Shown one piece after another: positions 24,544 to 34,085 of a DNA stretch of 64,000 bases (its first letter is position 1; the number at the start of each line of letters is the position of its first letter). Under the pieces are notes generated by a model. That model ran no database searches. It saw only the letters and a program-made list of their open reading frames with translations, and was not told the origin of the DNA. The translations under genes and the position numbers were made by a program. Source of the DNA: Balneolaceae bacterium (GTDB lineage Bacteria > Bacteroidota > Rhodothermia > Balneolales > Balneolaceae); assembly GCA_020832415.1 (NCBI GenBank), contig JAFIES010000146.1:1-64000 (forward strand). Reading direction: 5' to 3'.

Positions 24544-26254
24544 ATTGTTCCAGTTCTATGTTTGTTTTGATCCCTGCAGGTTTTTTCTGCGATCTGTTTT
24601 CATAACCTTCCGGTATTTCGAAAAGTGCGGGGAAAGTTACAGTAAAAGTAGTGCCCTTATCAACTTCACTTGAAACAGATATTGATCCACCATTCAAATC
24701 TACCATATTTTTAACGATAGACAAACCCAAGCCATGCCCCTTTGTGTTGGAGGTCATAGAACTTTCAACCCTGTAGAATTTATCAAAAATATTCTTCTGT
24801 GCTTTTTTGGGGATACCATCTCCCTTATCCGTTATTGAAAACGAAACAGTTTTTTTCTTACTGAATATGTTAATCGCTATCTCTTTGGTTTTAGAGCTGT
24901 ATTTGAGGCTATTCTCAACAAGGTTACTCAAGATGGTTTCGATATGGTCTGTATCAACCATTACAAGCGGGAGATTTTCATCGCTATGGTATGTATAGCT
25001 GAATCCTTTCCCGGTAACATACTGTTTGGTTGCGTTAAAATAGTCTTGAGTAAGTTCATCCAGTTTGTGCGGAGCCTGATTGACCAGAGTCTGACCTGAG
25101 TCGGCTTTTGCTACATCCAGCAGCTTGTCAATCATTTTTCGTAGACGGATCGCTTCACTGTAAATATGGCCGCCGTAATCTTTCAGGCGCTGTCCGTCCG
25201 TTACGCGTCCGTCAGAGATATTCTCACCCGCAGCCTGCATAACCGCCAGTGGTGTTTTCAGTTCATGCGTTACATTGGCAAGAAATCCGGCCTGGCGTTG
25301 TGCAAGTTCACGCTCACGCTGTGCATTGATAAACATAAAGACAAAGGCACTGAATAGTATAAATACAGCTATTCCAAGTGCAATTAGATTTCTGGTTAAT
25401 GATGCATTTGTTGCTGCTATCGCAGGTGATTCAAAAAATGTTGCCTGTAATACCCAGTTATCAAGTAGGTCAGGGAAACGCTGGCGCATATCTATTTTAT
25501 CGCGGCTATGCGTGTAGTTTGGATTACTGCTTAGCAAAACCTCATCCTGCATCCAGTCGCGCAGCCAAACTGCCATACCCGAATCGCTATCCTCTCCAAA
25601 TTTTGCAATCAGTTCAGGTTCAAGGATATTATAGAGAAGGTAATCACGATCAATAACAAAATTGAGGTGGCCCACTACCATGTGTTTATCTTTGTTGATC
25701 AACACAAGTGTCATGGTTCGGTGTGCATCAAATACAACTTTATTGTTCCATCGAAATTCCTCAAGGTCAATGGTATTCACACGTGATTTGGACAAGCCGA
25801 ATCCATCACAGACTACCTTGGGTACTTCGGCTGATACCAAAAATATTCCTGAGTTGTGATCAAAATTGTAGATTGGTAGATCATACATATAACATCCGTT
25901 TAAATGTCCGGGTGAAAAGTAGATATCAGAAAACAAGGAATCTGATATGGCTTCAGTGAGAACCTCGTTGAACTGAACCGGAAATGTACCACTTGTATTC
26001 CATGTAGCTTCAAGGGCGTTCATTTCAAGTTTTCGGAAACCATGGAATGGCTGATAGAAACGGTATAAAACTGTGTTGGCATACTCTTCAAGCTGTATTT
26101 TTCGATTCTCTTTTGCAGCTTCAATTGTAGATTCCTTAAGAGCGTATAGAGAGTAAACGTTCATACCGGTGATGGCTACAACGGCAAGTATTCCAACACT
26201 CAGAAAAAACCAGCGCAGTGTGTTACTCTTTTTAAATTTTGTATAGATGGACAT
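24533..26254 (-). CDS. Membrane sensor histidine kinase
   Basis: 573 residues. TM1 is at ~14-36, followed by a ~225-residue periplasmic sensor region with no family I recognise, then TM2 at ~268-290 (LIALGIAVFILFSAFVFMFI). I see no HAMP domain. The H-box is FLANVTHELKTPLAVMQ, the N-box LSNLVENSLKYSS, and the G boxes DKGDGIPKKAQKNIFDKFYR and GHGLGLSIVKNMVDLNGG. A short C-terminal tail follows (RSQKKPAGIKTNIELEQY). It phosphorylates the adjacent OmpR-type regulator. The lack of HAMP and the large sensor domain resemble Bacteroidota kinases. The stimulus cannot be told from the sequence. Confidence 0.93.
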   Translation of the reverse strand: MSIYTKFKKSNTLRWFFLSVGILAVVAITGMNVYSLYALKESTIEAAKENRKIQLEEYANTVLYRFYQPFHGFRKLEMNALEATWNTSGTFPVQFNEVLTEAISDSLFSDIYFSPGHLNGCYMYDLPIYNFDHNSGIFLVSAEVPKVVCDGFGLSKSRVNTIDLEEFRWNNKVVFDAHRTMTLVLINKDKHMVVGHLNFVIDRDYLLYNILEPELIAKFGEDSDSGMAVWLRDWMQDEVLLSSNPNYTHSRDKIDMRQRFPDLLDNWVLQATFFESPAIAATNASLTRNLIALGIAVFILFSAFVFMFINAQRERELAQRQAGFLANVTHELKTPLAVMQAAGENISDGRVTDGQRLKDYGGHIYSEAIRLRKMIDKLLDVAKADSGQTLVNQAPHKLDELTQDYFNATKQYVTGKGFSYTYHSDENLPLVMVDTDHIETILSNLVENSLKYSSKTKEIAINIFSKKKTVSFSITDKGDGIPKKAQKNIFDKFYRVESSMTSNTKGHGLGLSIVKNMVDLNGGSISVSSEVDKGTTFTVTFPALFEIPEGYENRSQKKPAGIKTNIELEQYAG

Positions 26255-26384
26255 AATGTTGTGTCGTTATCTGGTAACAGGTAGAATTTTGGATGTGTTA
26301 ATAAATTAACGGCTGATTGACCTAAATTTTTGTAAAAGTTTATTTTATTCCAATTTTTTTATCGTGCTCTATGTGCTTGGTAAA

Positions 26385-28397
26385 TTAGCGCTCCCACGTG
26401 TTATTTTGGCGGTTTACATCCGGGAAAAGCCCCTCGGGATCAATAGAAACTCTCACCACTTGCTGCTCATAAGAAATACGAATCTTGTTGGTTCTGTGAC
26501 CCTGCAGCCAGTGATCCACATTATACACATTGCTGTAGGTTGAGCCGTCTGCAAATGTGACTTCTAAATGTACGGGCATCGGTACATTTCCAATATCTTC
26601 AATAACGATAACGGTTTCGCCGGATTCTTCATATACATCAGCCACCGACTGATTGAGTACCCAGGTTTCGTAATACCAGGCTCGCCAGAACCAAGACAGA
26701 TCTTTACCGCTTACATCTTCAAATGTGTTAAAAATATCCCAGGGGTAGGGGTGTTTGTATTTCCACCGTTCAATCACTTCAAGATGGGCTTCCATAAAAA
26801 GATCATCACCCAGAACACCGCGAAGAGCGTATAATACAGAAGCCGGTTTTGGGTACGAAGCCACTCCGTAGGCTGGGCCCGGGTAGTGGAAATCTGACCA
26901 TCGCATGATCTCTCCTTCAAAATCGCTGCCGGCAATTTGCAGATATCCGCTGAATGTGTCACGCCTGTCGAATCGATCGGGGCCAAAGAAGTCGATGTTT
27001 GCCTCATTGGTGTGATAACTTGTATGGCCTTCATCAATCCAGGTGTAACGACGCTCATTGGTACTCACTATCATGGGAAACCACATATGGGCAAGTTCGT
27101 GTGCAGTAACGCCGTATAGACGGGTAGCACCTGCATTGTTATAATCCCCGATGATGGTAATCATAGGAAACTCCATGCCACCGCCAATAATATCTGCTCC
27201 TTCAACCGATGTCATATGCGGCCACGGGTAGGGTGTATTCATATAATCAGATAAAAATGTGATACTGTGGCGAGCGTATTCAGATTGCTTTTCCCAAAGA
27301 GGTGCCGTATCCCGGTAGAATGTGTTGATTCGGGTGTAATCGGTCTCTCCGTTTCCGGTAAGATCACCAACCGGTGTGCGTGAGCCTTCCCATCGGGATT
27401 CCAGTGTAGCACTGAAAGCCACATCCCGAACTTTATCCGATCGAAATCTCCAGGTCAGTTTGCCATCTTCAGAGTCTGCCGTTGCACGATCCAGCTCATC
27501 AAAATCTGCAATGATGAAAGTTTCATCACTTGTACCTGCCTCCAGGTAACGTTCAAATATGATGGGTGAAAGTGTTTCATCTGGGTTTAAAAATTCGCCG
27601 GTACCCATTACAATCCAGTCACTGGGTGCAGTTACAGAGAGTTCATAATCAGCAAATCCGTGATAGAATTCGGCATTGCCTAAAAACGGATCATAAAACC
27701 AGCCGTAAACATCATCATAAACAGCAATATGCGGGTACCAGTACGCGATAAAGTAGAGATTGTCGCGGCTGCGGCCCATTCTGCCGGAAGCACCTTCCTT
27801 AGGAACAACAAATGACCACTCAAACTCTAAATCCATCGACATGCCGGACTCTAAAATATCTTCAGGAAAAATATAGAGCTGAGTTCCTTCATTAATAAAT
27901 CCACTCGCACCTTCGAGCCATCTCGCTGTTACATTTGTTTCGCTTAATTCCGAGCTGTTTGCTGCTATTCGGGTCAGATCAACCCCGCCGGTAATCTCGG
28001 TTATGTCGATTTTTGGTGTGCCGGCTTTATGAAGGTTTTGTGCCAGTTCAACTACAATTACATCCAGATCATCGGGTGAGTTATTGGTATAAGTGATCTG
28101 CGCAGATCCGTAAATGGTATGTGTTTCCGGTACCAGCTCGGCGTGAAGTGTATAACTTGCATAATTTTGCCAGTAGTTATCACCGGGAGTTCCATCCGCA
28201 GATCGTGTACCCCGTTGCTGGGCATAAAGGTATGCATCGGGAATATCAATGGGGTAGGGAATAGGCCGCTCAAGGGATAATCGCAGTTGTTGTTCTTGTT
28301 GATTGCTCGGCTCTGCAACTTGTTCGGTTGCCGTGCATGAGAATAATACCAGAGAGCTGATGACTAAGAGCGAAAAAGATTTAAATGATGCGTACAT
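26385..28397 (-). CDS. M1-family zinc metallopeptidase, lipoprotein
   Basis: 670 residues from the ATG at 28397, which gives a lipoprotein signal (SLLVISSLVLFSC). An upstream ATG at 28448 adds 17 unrelated residues. The zinc site HELAHMW is followed 18 residues after the second His by the third ligand Glu in YTWIDEGHTSY. The exopeptidase motif GGGMEFP (GAMEN-like) stands just before. These mark an M1 aminopeptidase-like enzyme, and the C-terminal part has a small beta domain (VIEDIGNVPMPVHLEVTF). The product should face the periplasm or outside and trim peptides. It lies 57 bp after ftsE and may share its transcript. Confidence 0.92.
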   Translation of the reverse strand: MYASFKSFSLLVISSLVLFSCTATEQVAEPSNQQEQQLRLSLERPIPYPIDIPDAYLYAQQRGTRSADGTPGDNYWQNYASYTLHAELVPETHTIYGSAQITYTNNSPDDLDVIVVELAQNLHKAGTPKIDITEITGGVDLTRIAANSSELSETNVTARWLEGASGFINEGTQLYIFPEDILESGMSMDLEFEWSFVVPKEGASGRMGRSRDNLYFIAYWYPHIAVYDDVYGWFYDPFLGNAEFYHGFADYELSVTAPSDWIVMGTGEFLNPDETLSPIIFERYLEAGTSDETFIIADFDELDRATADSEDGKLTWRFRSDKVRDVAFSATLESRWEGSRTPVGDLTGNGETDYTRINTFYRDTAPLWEKQSEYARHSITFLSDYMNTPYPWPHMTSVEGADIIGGGMEFPMITIIGDYNNAGATRLYGVTAHELAHMWFPMIVSTNERRYTWIDEGHTSYHTNEANIDFFGPDRFDRRDTFSGYLQIAGSDFEGEIMRWSDFHYPGPAYGVASYPKPASVLYALRGVLGDDLFMEAHLEVIERWKYKHPYPWDIFNTFEDVSGKDLSWFWRAWYYETWVLNQSVADVYEESGETVIVIEDIGNVPMPVHLEVTFADGSTYSNVYNVDHWLQGHRTNKIRISYEQQVVRVSIDPEGLFPDVNRQNNTWER

Positions 28398-28453
28398 AGA
28401 TGATGATTTGAGTGGTTTTCGGTACAGAAGTGGTGTGGATAGAACCAATTTAG

Positions 28454-29131
28454 TTATATGATTTTAATATCGTTCAGTTCGCCATTTTCAATTTGAACTG
28501 TGCGGGCCGGAAACTTTCTGATTACATCATAATCGTGCGTAACCATCAAAACTGCCATACCGCGGTTGTTTATCTGGCGAAGCAGCTCCATGATAGAACT
28601 GCTCGCTTCGGGGTCGAGGTTCCCGGTGGGTTCATCGGCCAGTAGCAGTCTCGGTTCGTTTGCAAGAGCACGTGCAATAACAACCCGCTGTTTCTCCCCG
28701 CCTGAAAGATCATTCGGCATGGCATTACGCTTATGGCTGAGCCCAACCAGGCCTAAAACTTCCAATACCCGGTGCTTTATAAAACTTTTCTTATGGCCGG
28801 TTACCCGAAGTGCAAAAGCTACATTATCAAATACACTCCGGTCGGGAAGAAGCTGAAAATCCTGGAATACAACCCCTATTCGGCGCCGAAGATAGGGGAT
28901 CTGTTTTTCGGGCAGTTTGGTTACATCGAAATCTGCAACATGAACCAAGCCGGTTTCCGGGGTTACATCACGATAGAGAAGTTTCAGGAATGAACTTTTC
29001 CCGGCCCCCGTTCGGCCGATGACGTAACAAAACTCTCCGGTTCCCAGATAAAAATTAATTCTGTCGAGAACCCGATGTTGATCGTACCTGACAGTAACAT
29101 TCGTGAGTTCGATAACTCCGTTTACACTCAT
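28454..29131 (-). CDS. ftsE: Cell-division ABC ATPase FtsE
   Basis: 225 residues. Walker A is IGRTGAGKSSFLKLL, the Q-loop VVFQDFQLL, the signature LSGGEKQRVVIARAL, Walker B LLLADEPTGNLD and the H-loop VTHD. FtsE pairs with the membrane protein FtsX and activates periplasmic peptidoglycan hydrolases during division. The -LLPDRSVFDNVAFALRVTG- region is FtsE-like rather than LolD-like. No ftsX lies next to it, which is common in Bacteroidota-type genomes. It overlaps the methyltransferase stop by 4 bp (ATGA), so it is translationally coupled to pdxA and the methyltransferase. Confidence 0.88.
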   Translation of the reverse strand: MSVNGVIELTNVTVRYDQHRVLDRINFYLGTGEFCYVIGRTGAGKSSFLKLLYRDVTPETGLVHVADFDVTKLPEKQIPYLRRRIGVVFQDFQLLPDRSVFDNVAFALRVTGHKKSFIKHRVLEVLGLVGLSHKRNAMPNDLSGGEKQRVVIARALANEPRLLLADEPTGNLDPEASSSIMELLRQINNRGMAVLMVTHDYDVIRKFPARTVQIENGELNDIKII

Positions 29132-29907
29132 TGCAATACCATGGTTATTCTGAGACTTTTGGCATGGGCAGGCCGCAATTCAAACCCATCATAAGCCTGC
29201 AATATAGTGAAATCTGTTTTCTTTATGGTGGCTTCCATCTCTGCCTGCGTGTAAATCTTCTGTTGATGTTTCTCTTCTGTTACAATCGAATCCATGCCGG
29301 TTTCCGGATTCTCCTTCACGATTCTGAAGTGGTTTGTGTGAATTCTTTTTTTTCCATCGAATGAACTCTCCCGAAAGTAGCGGATACCTTTGCTGATCTC
29401 TTTCTGATGGTTATGCAAAAATTTGATCGCTTTTCGGGAATTTCGAGGTGTGGTAAAATCATAGATGAAGATCCCTCCGGGCTTCAATACATTTTTCACC
29501 TGTGCGTGCAGTTTTAAGATCTCTTCCTCACTATGCAGATAGTTGATGCTATCGAAAACCATGAAGACAACATCAAAATTTTTGTTGAGATGGATATCAA
29601 GAAAGTTCATTGTTTGAAAATCTATTTCAGAATGAACTTTTTCTCCCTTTTCGATGGCTTTTTCAACCATTTCGGGTGAGCCATCGGTTGCAGTAATATT
29701 GTAACAGTCAAGTTCTTCAAGCGACAGGGCAATGGTGCCGGTTCCGCAGGCGAGCTCAAGAAGATCTTCTGCTTCCGGATTGTGCTCAAGTATAATTTCA
29801 TCGATGTAATCGGCCCACGTTTCGTAATCCACATCAGCCATTACTTCGTCGTAAATTTCAGCAAGAACCGAGTAGTGCCGCTTTTCAACTGCAGGTTTAC
29901 TCATCAC
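29128..29907 (-). CDS. Class I SAM-dependent methyltransferase
   Basis: 259 residues; two ATGs in tandem at 29907 and 29904. SAM-binding motif I is LLELACGTGTIALSLEEL, then motif II with the acidic residue in ITATDGSPEMVEKA, and FDVVFMVFDSINYLHSEEE plus VLKPGGIFIYDFTTP complete a small-molecule methyltransferase core. It resembles ubiquinone/menaquinone-type and toxin-type class I enzymes, and the substrate is not deducible. It overlaps pdxA upstream (4 bp) and ftsE downstream (4 bp). The three-gene coupling suggests co-expression rather than one pathway. Confidence 0.88.
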   Translation of the reverse strand: MMSKPAVEKRHYSVLAEIYDEVMADVDYETWADYIDEIILEHNPEAEDLLELACGTGTIALSLEELDCYNITATDGSPEMVEKAIEKGEKVHSEIDFQTMNFLDIHLNKNFDVVFMVFDSINYLHSEEEILKLHAQVKNVLKPGGIFIYDFTTPRNSRKAIKFLHNHQKEISKGIRYFRESSFDGKKRIHTNHFRIVKENPETGMDSIVTEEKHQQKIYTQAEMEATIKKTDFTILQAYDGFELRPAHAKSLRITMVLQ

Positions 29908-30902
29908 TCTTCCTCTTCAGATCGGTTTTTAGCCAAAGAAACAGCAAGGTTATACGCTTCAAGAAAGGAACTCTCATCTGCCATATTTTTCCCCGCAATT
30001 GCATAAGCCGTTCCGTGATCGGGTGAAGTTCGAATGATACTAAGATTCGCTGTGAAATTTACACCCTTGCCAAAAGAGAGCGTTTTGAATGGTATGAGTC
30101 CTTGGTCGTGATACATTGCAAGTACCGCATCGTAGTTTTGGTACAATCGGCTTCCGAAAAATCCATCCGCTGCGAATGGTCCGTCTGCAGTTATTCCATT
30201 TTTTCGAGCTGTCTCAATAGCGGGTGCAATTATTTCTGATTCTTCTGATCCAATCACACCACCATCACCCGCATGAGGGTTCAATCCCAAAACAGCAATT
30301 TTTGGGTTTGGAATGCCAAAATCTCGAATTAGTGAAGATTGTAAAGTTTGAATTTGAACAGTTAACGTATCAAAGGTGATGCGTTTTGCAACATCTTTCA
30401 CAGGAATATGGATGGTTGAAAGAGCAACGCGAAGAGTACCATTTACAAGCATCATCATCACCTGGTCTGAGTTGGTGAGATGAGCAAGATATTCTGTGTG
30501 GCCCGGAAAACCGAACCCGGCTTTATGAATAGCCTCTTTCGAGATGGGCGATGTTACCAATGCGTGGCTGTACCCGGCTGAACAGAGTTTTGCACCTGTT
30601 TCAATACAGAGCATGGATGCGCGTCCGGCCTCAGCAGTTAATTTACCGGGGGCAGCTTCTATTTTTTCATTAGGAAATGGGTCCAGCAGGTGTACAATAC
30701 CCGGTTTGAACTCCGTTTCATCATCAATAATTTGATACGGAAGATCTAATCCAACAGAAGCAAGGTAATAATCAAATATGGCAGCACTGCCTATCCAGAC
30801 AGGAATGGACTGATCTAAATCGATTTTTGAGAACGTTTTAATGGCAACTTCCGGCCCGATGCCATTATAATCTCCCATACTCACAGCGATGATTGGTTTC
30901 AT
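29904..30902 (-). CDS. pdxA: 4-hydroxythreonine-4-phosphate dehydrogenase
   Basis: 332 residues. Family start: IAVSMGDYNGIGPEVAIKTF. VTSPISKEAIHKAGFGFPGHTEYLA contains a metal-binding His. GLNPHAGDGGVIGSEESEII and VLAMYHDQGLIPFKTLSFGKGVNFT carry the remaining metal His residues, and TSPDHGTAYAIAGK closes the domain. PdxA oxidises 4-phosphohydroxy-L-threonine in DXP-dependent pyridoxal phosphate synthesis. It is the first gene of a coupled operon with a methyltransferase and ftsE. An extended hairpin precedes it. Length and motifs are normal. Confidence 0.95.
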   Translation of the reverse strand: MKPIIAVSMGDYNGIGPEVAIKTFSKIDLDQSIPVWIGSAAIFDYYLASVGLDLPYQIIDDETEFKPGIVHLLDPFPNEKIEAAPGKLTAEAGRASMLCIETGAKLCSAGYSHALVTSPISKEAIHKAGFGFPGHTEYLAHLTNSDQVMMMLVNGTLRVALSTIHIPVKDVAKRITFDTLTVQIQTLQSSLIRDFGIPNPKIAVLGLNPHAGDGGVIGSEESEIIAPAIETARKNGITADGPFAADGFFGSRLYQNYDAVLAMYHDQGLIPFKTLSFGKGVNFTANLSIIRTSPDHGTAYAIAGKNMADESSFLEAYNLAVSLAKNRSEEEE

Positions 30903-30924
30903 ATCACAAAATAGAAAAGTCCGG

Positions 30925-30971
30925 GTTCACTGTCAGCGTACAATTTTGTGATTTATACGCTGTATGTGAAC
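30925..30971 (-). promoter_or_regulatory. Two-tier hairpin upstream of pdxA
   Basis: The outer stem GTTCAC / GTGAAC and inner stem CAGCGTA / TACGCTG are separated by a symmetric 3x3 internal loop. It lies right after the GWxTD stop and 22 bp before the pdxA start, with no U tract, so leader structure or mRNA processing is as likely as termination. Confidence 0.45.
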
Positions 30972-30977
30972 GGGATA

Positions 30978-32354
30978 TTACGACTCTGATACGAGCCTGA
31001 AATCTCCAAATCCGGTTGTGGCTTCGAAAATGAGTGTACGGTTAGGATATTCCCAGATCTCCCGGGTTGGAGCGTTGGCGGGTAGCCTTCTTTCAATGTT
31101 ATCGGGTGCGCCGTAAAGTATATACGCTTTGCCCTGATCGGTTTCATAGCCGGGTGTTTGGAGCGAAGAGAAATTCCTGTAGGCATGATCGATACGGCTG
31201 TAGTATTCAGCCATAAGCTCATTAAATTCAGTTTCCGGAGTGGGATCACGTTCAGCCCAGAATTGCCGGAATTTCTCTTCCCTTTCAGAAGTTGACCCTG
31301 AGTTGATTCGCCTTAATTCAGAATCACTAATGATAAAGCGCATCATATTGATCGCTACATCCAGATTGTAGAGGCTCACCGGCATATCAATCCATTGGGA
31401 GTTGATGGTTCGCTCGGCGATGGGCTCCTCTTTGCCTTCCTGCATCAGTCTTATACGATAGCGTGAATTTTCGAAATCCTGATTGGGTATGCGGATTGCT
31501 GCATATCGGATGCCTTCATCCGCGAGCGTGGCTCCAATGGTAATATCTCCATCAACAGACTCTATTTCTGCACCATTAAAATAGATGATATTCTCATCGC
31601 TGATCTCTTCACTAAACCGAACAGTCCCCGGTTCTGCATTCGAGCCTGAACCGAGCAGGTGTACATTCAGTGAGAGGCTGTCAGCTTCCTCAGGCAGTTT
31701 TACAAGCAGCGAATAATCCTGGCCATAGAGTACATTACTGCCATAATTGAGCAGTGTAGCATTGAATTGGTTACCGGTTTGATCAAAATCACTCAGCAGA
31801 TAAAATGCCGCGCTTTCTAATTCGCTGTAAACCGGAATTGAAACACCTCTTCGTGTGGATGATTGCTCCCTGACAGATCCTGCGCGGCTCAGCTGCAGTT
31901 CGTAGTGATACTCTCCGCTGTTTAATGTTGTGCCAACAAATCCCTGCGTGTAATCAAATCGTGATTTGGTGTCATCAAACGTCTCAACCCAAACAGTATC
32001 CTGCCAGGTATCCCGAAATACGGAAGGAGCCGATGCAGATCTCCTTGAGCTTGGCGGTGGCCCCTGGAAAACTTCGAGTCCCATTCTGACCGGAGCATAA
32101 TATTGAGATTCGGGAGTTGGAGCTGTCATTTCGGGCCTTTTCCGCAAAAAAGGAACAAAATCGTAATCAAGCCGAAAGAAAACAGCAAACTGTGCTGTAC
32201 TATCGCTATCAGGGATCACAATATGATCGATATAGGATGATGGCTGGTCGGTTCGCTGCAGGAGAGATTCGTACGTGGTTGCACGGCGCTGAGCTTCTGC
32301 ATCAAAAATTGATAAGAATAAGAGAGCTGCCAATAGAAATAATATTCTTTGCAT
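30978..32354 (-). CDS. GWxTD domain-containing protein
   Basis: 458 residues from the ATG at 32354; an ATG at 32369 is also possible. The signal peptide (MQRILFLLAALLFLSIFDAEAQ) ends near residue 22. The C-terminal ~110 residues are the GWxTD domain: FRQFWAERDPTPETEFNEL, then a helix, then GKAYILYGAPDNIERR and REIWEYPNRTLIFE. The usual G-W-x-T-D near its start is not visible in standard form. The middle is beta-rich and Ig-like. GWxTD proteins are widespread secreted proteins of unknown function in Bacteroidota and relatives. It probably faces the periplasm. Confidence 0.85.
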   Translation of the reverse strand: MQRILFLLAALLFLSIFDAEAQRRATTYESLLQRTDQPSSYIDHIVIPDSDSTAQFAVFFRLDYDFVPFLRKRPEMTAPTPESQYYAPVRMGLEVFQGPPPSSRRSASAPSVFRDTWQDTVWVETFDDTKSRFDYTQGFVGTTLNSGEYHYELQLSRAGSVREQSSTRRGVSIPVYSELESAAFYLLSDFDQTGNQFNATLLNYGSNVLYGQDYSLLVKLPEEADSLSLNVHLLGSGSNAEPGTVRFSEEISDENIIYFNGAEIESVDGDITIGATLADEGIRYAAIRIPNQDFENSRYRIRLMQEGKEEPIAERTINSQWIDMPVSLYNLDVAINMMRFIISDSELRRINSGSTSEREEKFRQFWAERDPTPETEFNELMAEYYSRIDHAYRNFSSLQTPGYETDQGKAYILYGAPDNIERRLPANAPTREIWEYPNRTLIFEATTGFGDFRLVSES

Positions 32355-32471
32355 GAGGAGTATTTTCAATTCTGTGGTAATATCGGTTGCTGTAGGTACT
32401 TTATCTTTTGGAACGTGAGTGATACAATCAGTATTATCAATCCAAACAAATTAAATTAAAACATTCTGATT

Positions 32472-34082
32472 ATGAAGGACAGTTGGTTAAATGATTTGAT
32501 TGCTGAGTTGCAGCACGAAGAAGAGAACATAAAAAAGGGTGGGGGCGTTGCGCGAATTGAAAAAGAGCATAAAAAAGGTAAGCTGACTGCAAGAGAGCGA
32601 ATCAACTTCTTACTTGATGAGGGGACAGACTTTTATGAGCTGGGCCTCTGGGCTGCCTATGATATGTATAAAGATGAGGGAGGTTGCCCGGCAGCGGGTG
32701 TATTGATTGGTACCGGAACAGTTTGTGGCCGCACCTGCATGATTGTAGCAAATGATGCCACTGTAAAAGCCGGGGCATGGTTTCCAATGACGGCCAAAAA
32801 AAATCTCAGAGCGCAGGAGATAGCGATAGAGAATGAACTACCGATTATTTATTTGGTAGACTCGGCCGGGGTTTATCTCCCGATGCAGGATGAAATCTTT
32901 CCGGACAAAGAGCATTTTGGACGAATTTTCAGGAATAATGCTGTAATGAGTGCAAAAGGCATCCCCCAGATTGCTGCGATTATGGGCAGCTGTGTTGCCG
33001 GCGGGGCATATCTGCCGATTATGAGTGATGAGGCGTTAATTGTGGATGGAACCGGCAGCGTTTTTTTAGCAGGCAGTTATTTGGTAAAGGCAGCAATCGG
33101 GGAAAATGTGGATAACGAAACACTTGGTGGTGCAACCACGCACACCGAAATAAGTGGTGTTACGGATTACAAAATGGCCGATGATGCCGAGTGCCTTCAA
33201 ACCATCCGTAAGCTGATTGATAAATATGGTCCGCGAAAACGGGCAGGTTTCAACAGAGAGGATTCTATCGAGCCGGAGCTTTCGATGGAAGAATTTCTCA
33301 GAACGTTTCCCGATGATCGCAACAAGCCGTATGATGTGATGCCTCTGATACAAAGTATTACAGATGCCCATAGTTTTACAGAGTACAAAAAAGGGTATGG
33401 GCAAACACTCATCACCGGGTATGCCCGCATTGATGGATGGAGTGTGGGAATTGTTGCCAATCAGCGAAATATTGTGAAAAGTAAATCCGGTGAAATGCAG
33501 ATTGGTGGTGTGATCTATTCAGACAGCGCTGACAAAGCCTCCCGGTTTATTATGAACTGCAATCAGAAAAAAATACCTCTCATTTTCCTGCAGGATGTAA
33601 CCGGTTTTATGATTGGCAAGCGAAGTGAGCATGGCGGTATTATTAAAGATGGCGCAAAAATGGTGAATGCAGTGGCCAACTCAACGGTTCCAAAAATTAC
33701 CATTATAACCGGGAACAGCTATGGGGCCGGTAACTATGCAATGTGTGGAAAGGCGTACGATCCCAGGTTTATCTATGCGTGGCCTACAGCACAGATTGCC
33801 GTGATGGGAGGAACCCAGGCTGCGAAAGTGCTTACGCAAATTCAGGTATCATCACTTGAGAAAAAAGGCAAAAAATTGAGCAGTGAAGATAAAGACGCAC
33901 TTTTGGATAAAATTAAATCACGCTACGATCGCCAAACCGATGTTCGATATGCCGCTGCCCGGTTATGGGTTGATGGTATCATCCATCCGGAAGAGACAAG
34001 AAAACGAATATCGAATGCGATACTTTGTGCTGATCACAATCCCGTTATTCCCGATTTTAAAACCGGAGTTATTCAGGTTTAA
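32472..34082 (+). CDS. Acyl-CoA carboxylase, carboxyltransferase beta subunit
   Basis: 536 residues, crotonase-like carboxyltransferase in two halves. N-terminal: GKLTARERINFLLDEGTDFYELG, DSAGVYLPMQDEIFPDKEHFGRIF and MGSCVAGGAYLPIMSDE. C-terminal: IFLQDVTGFMIGKRSEHGGIIKDGAKMV, TGNSYGAGNYAMCGKAYDPRF and AVMGGTQAAKVL. The pattern is that of methylcrotonyl-CoA or propionyl-CoA carboxylase beta subunits and, by the DSAGVYLP-EIFPD and DVTGFMIG segments, more like methylcrotonyl-CoA carboxylase (leucine breakdown). The biotin-carrying alpha subunit is not in the window. ATG start; 3 bp before the DUF5683 gene. Confidence 0.9.
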   Translation: MKDSWLNDLIAELQHEEENIKKGGGVARIEKEHKKGKLTARERINFLLDEGTDFYELGLWAAYDMYKDEGGCPAAGVLIGTGTVCGRTCMIVANDATVKAGAWFPMTAKKNLRAQEIAIENELPIIYLVDSAGVYLPMQDEIFPDKEHFGRIFRNNAVMSAKGIPQIAAIMGSCVAGGAYLPIMSDEALIVDGTGSVFLAGSYLVKAAIGENVDNETLGGATTHTEISGVTDYKMADDAECLQTIRKLIDKYGPRKRAGFNREDSIEPELSMEEFLRTFPDDRNKPYDVMPLIQSITDAHSFTEYKKGYGQTLITGYARIDGWSVGIVANQRNIVKSKSGEMQIGGVIYSDSADKASRFIMNCNQKKIPLIFLQDVTGFMIGKRSEHGGIIKDGAKMVNAVANSTVPKITIITGNSYGAGNYAMCGKAYDPRFIYAWPTAQIAVMGGTQAAKVLTQIQVSSLEKKGKKLSSEDKDALLDKIKSRYDRQTDVRYAAARLWVDGIIHPEETRKRISNAILCADHNPVIPDFKTGVIQV

Positions 34083-34085
34083 TCC

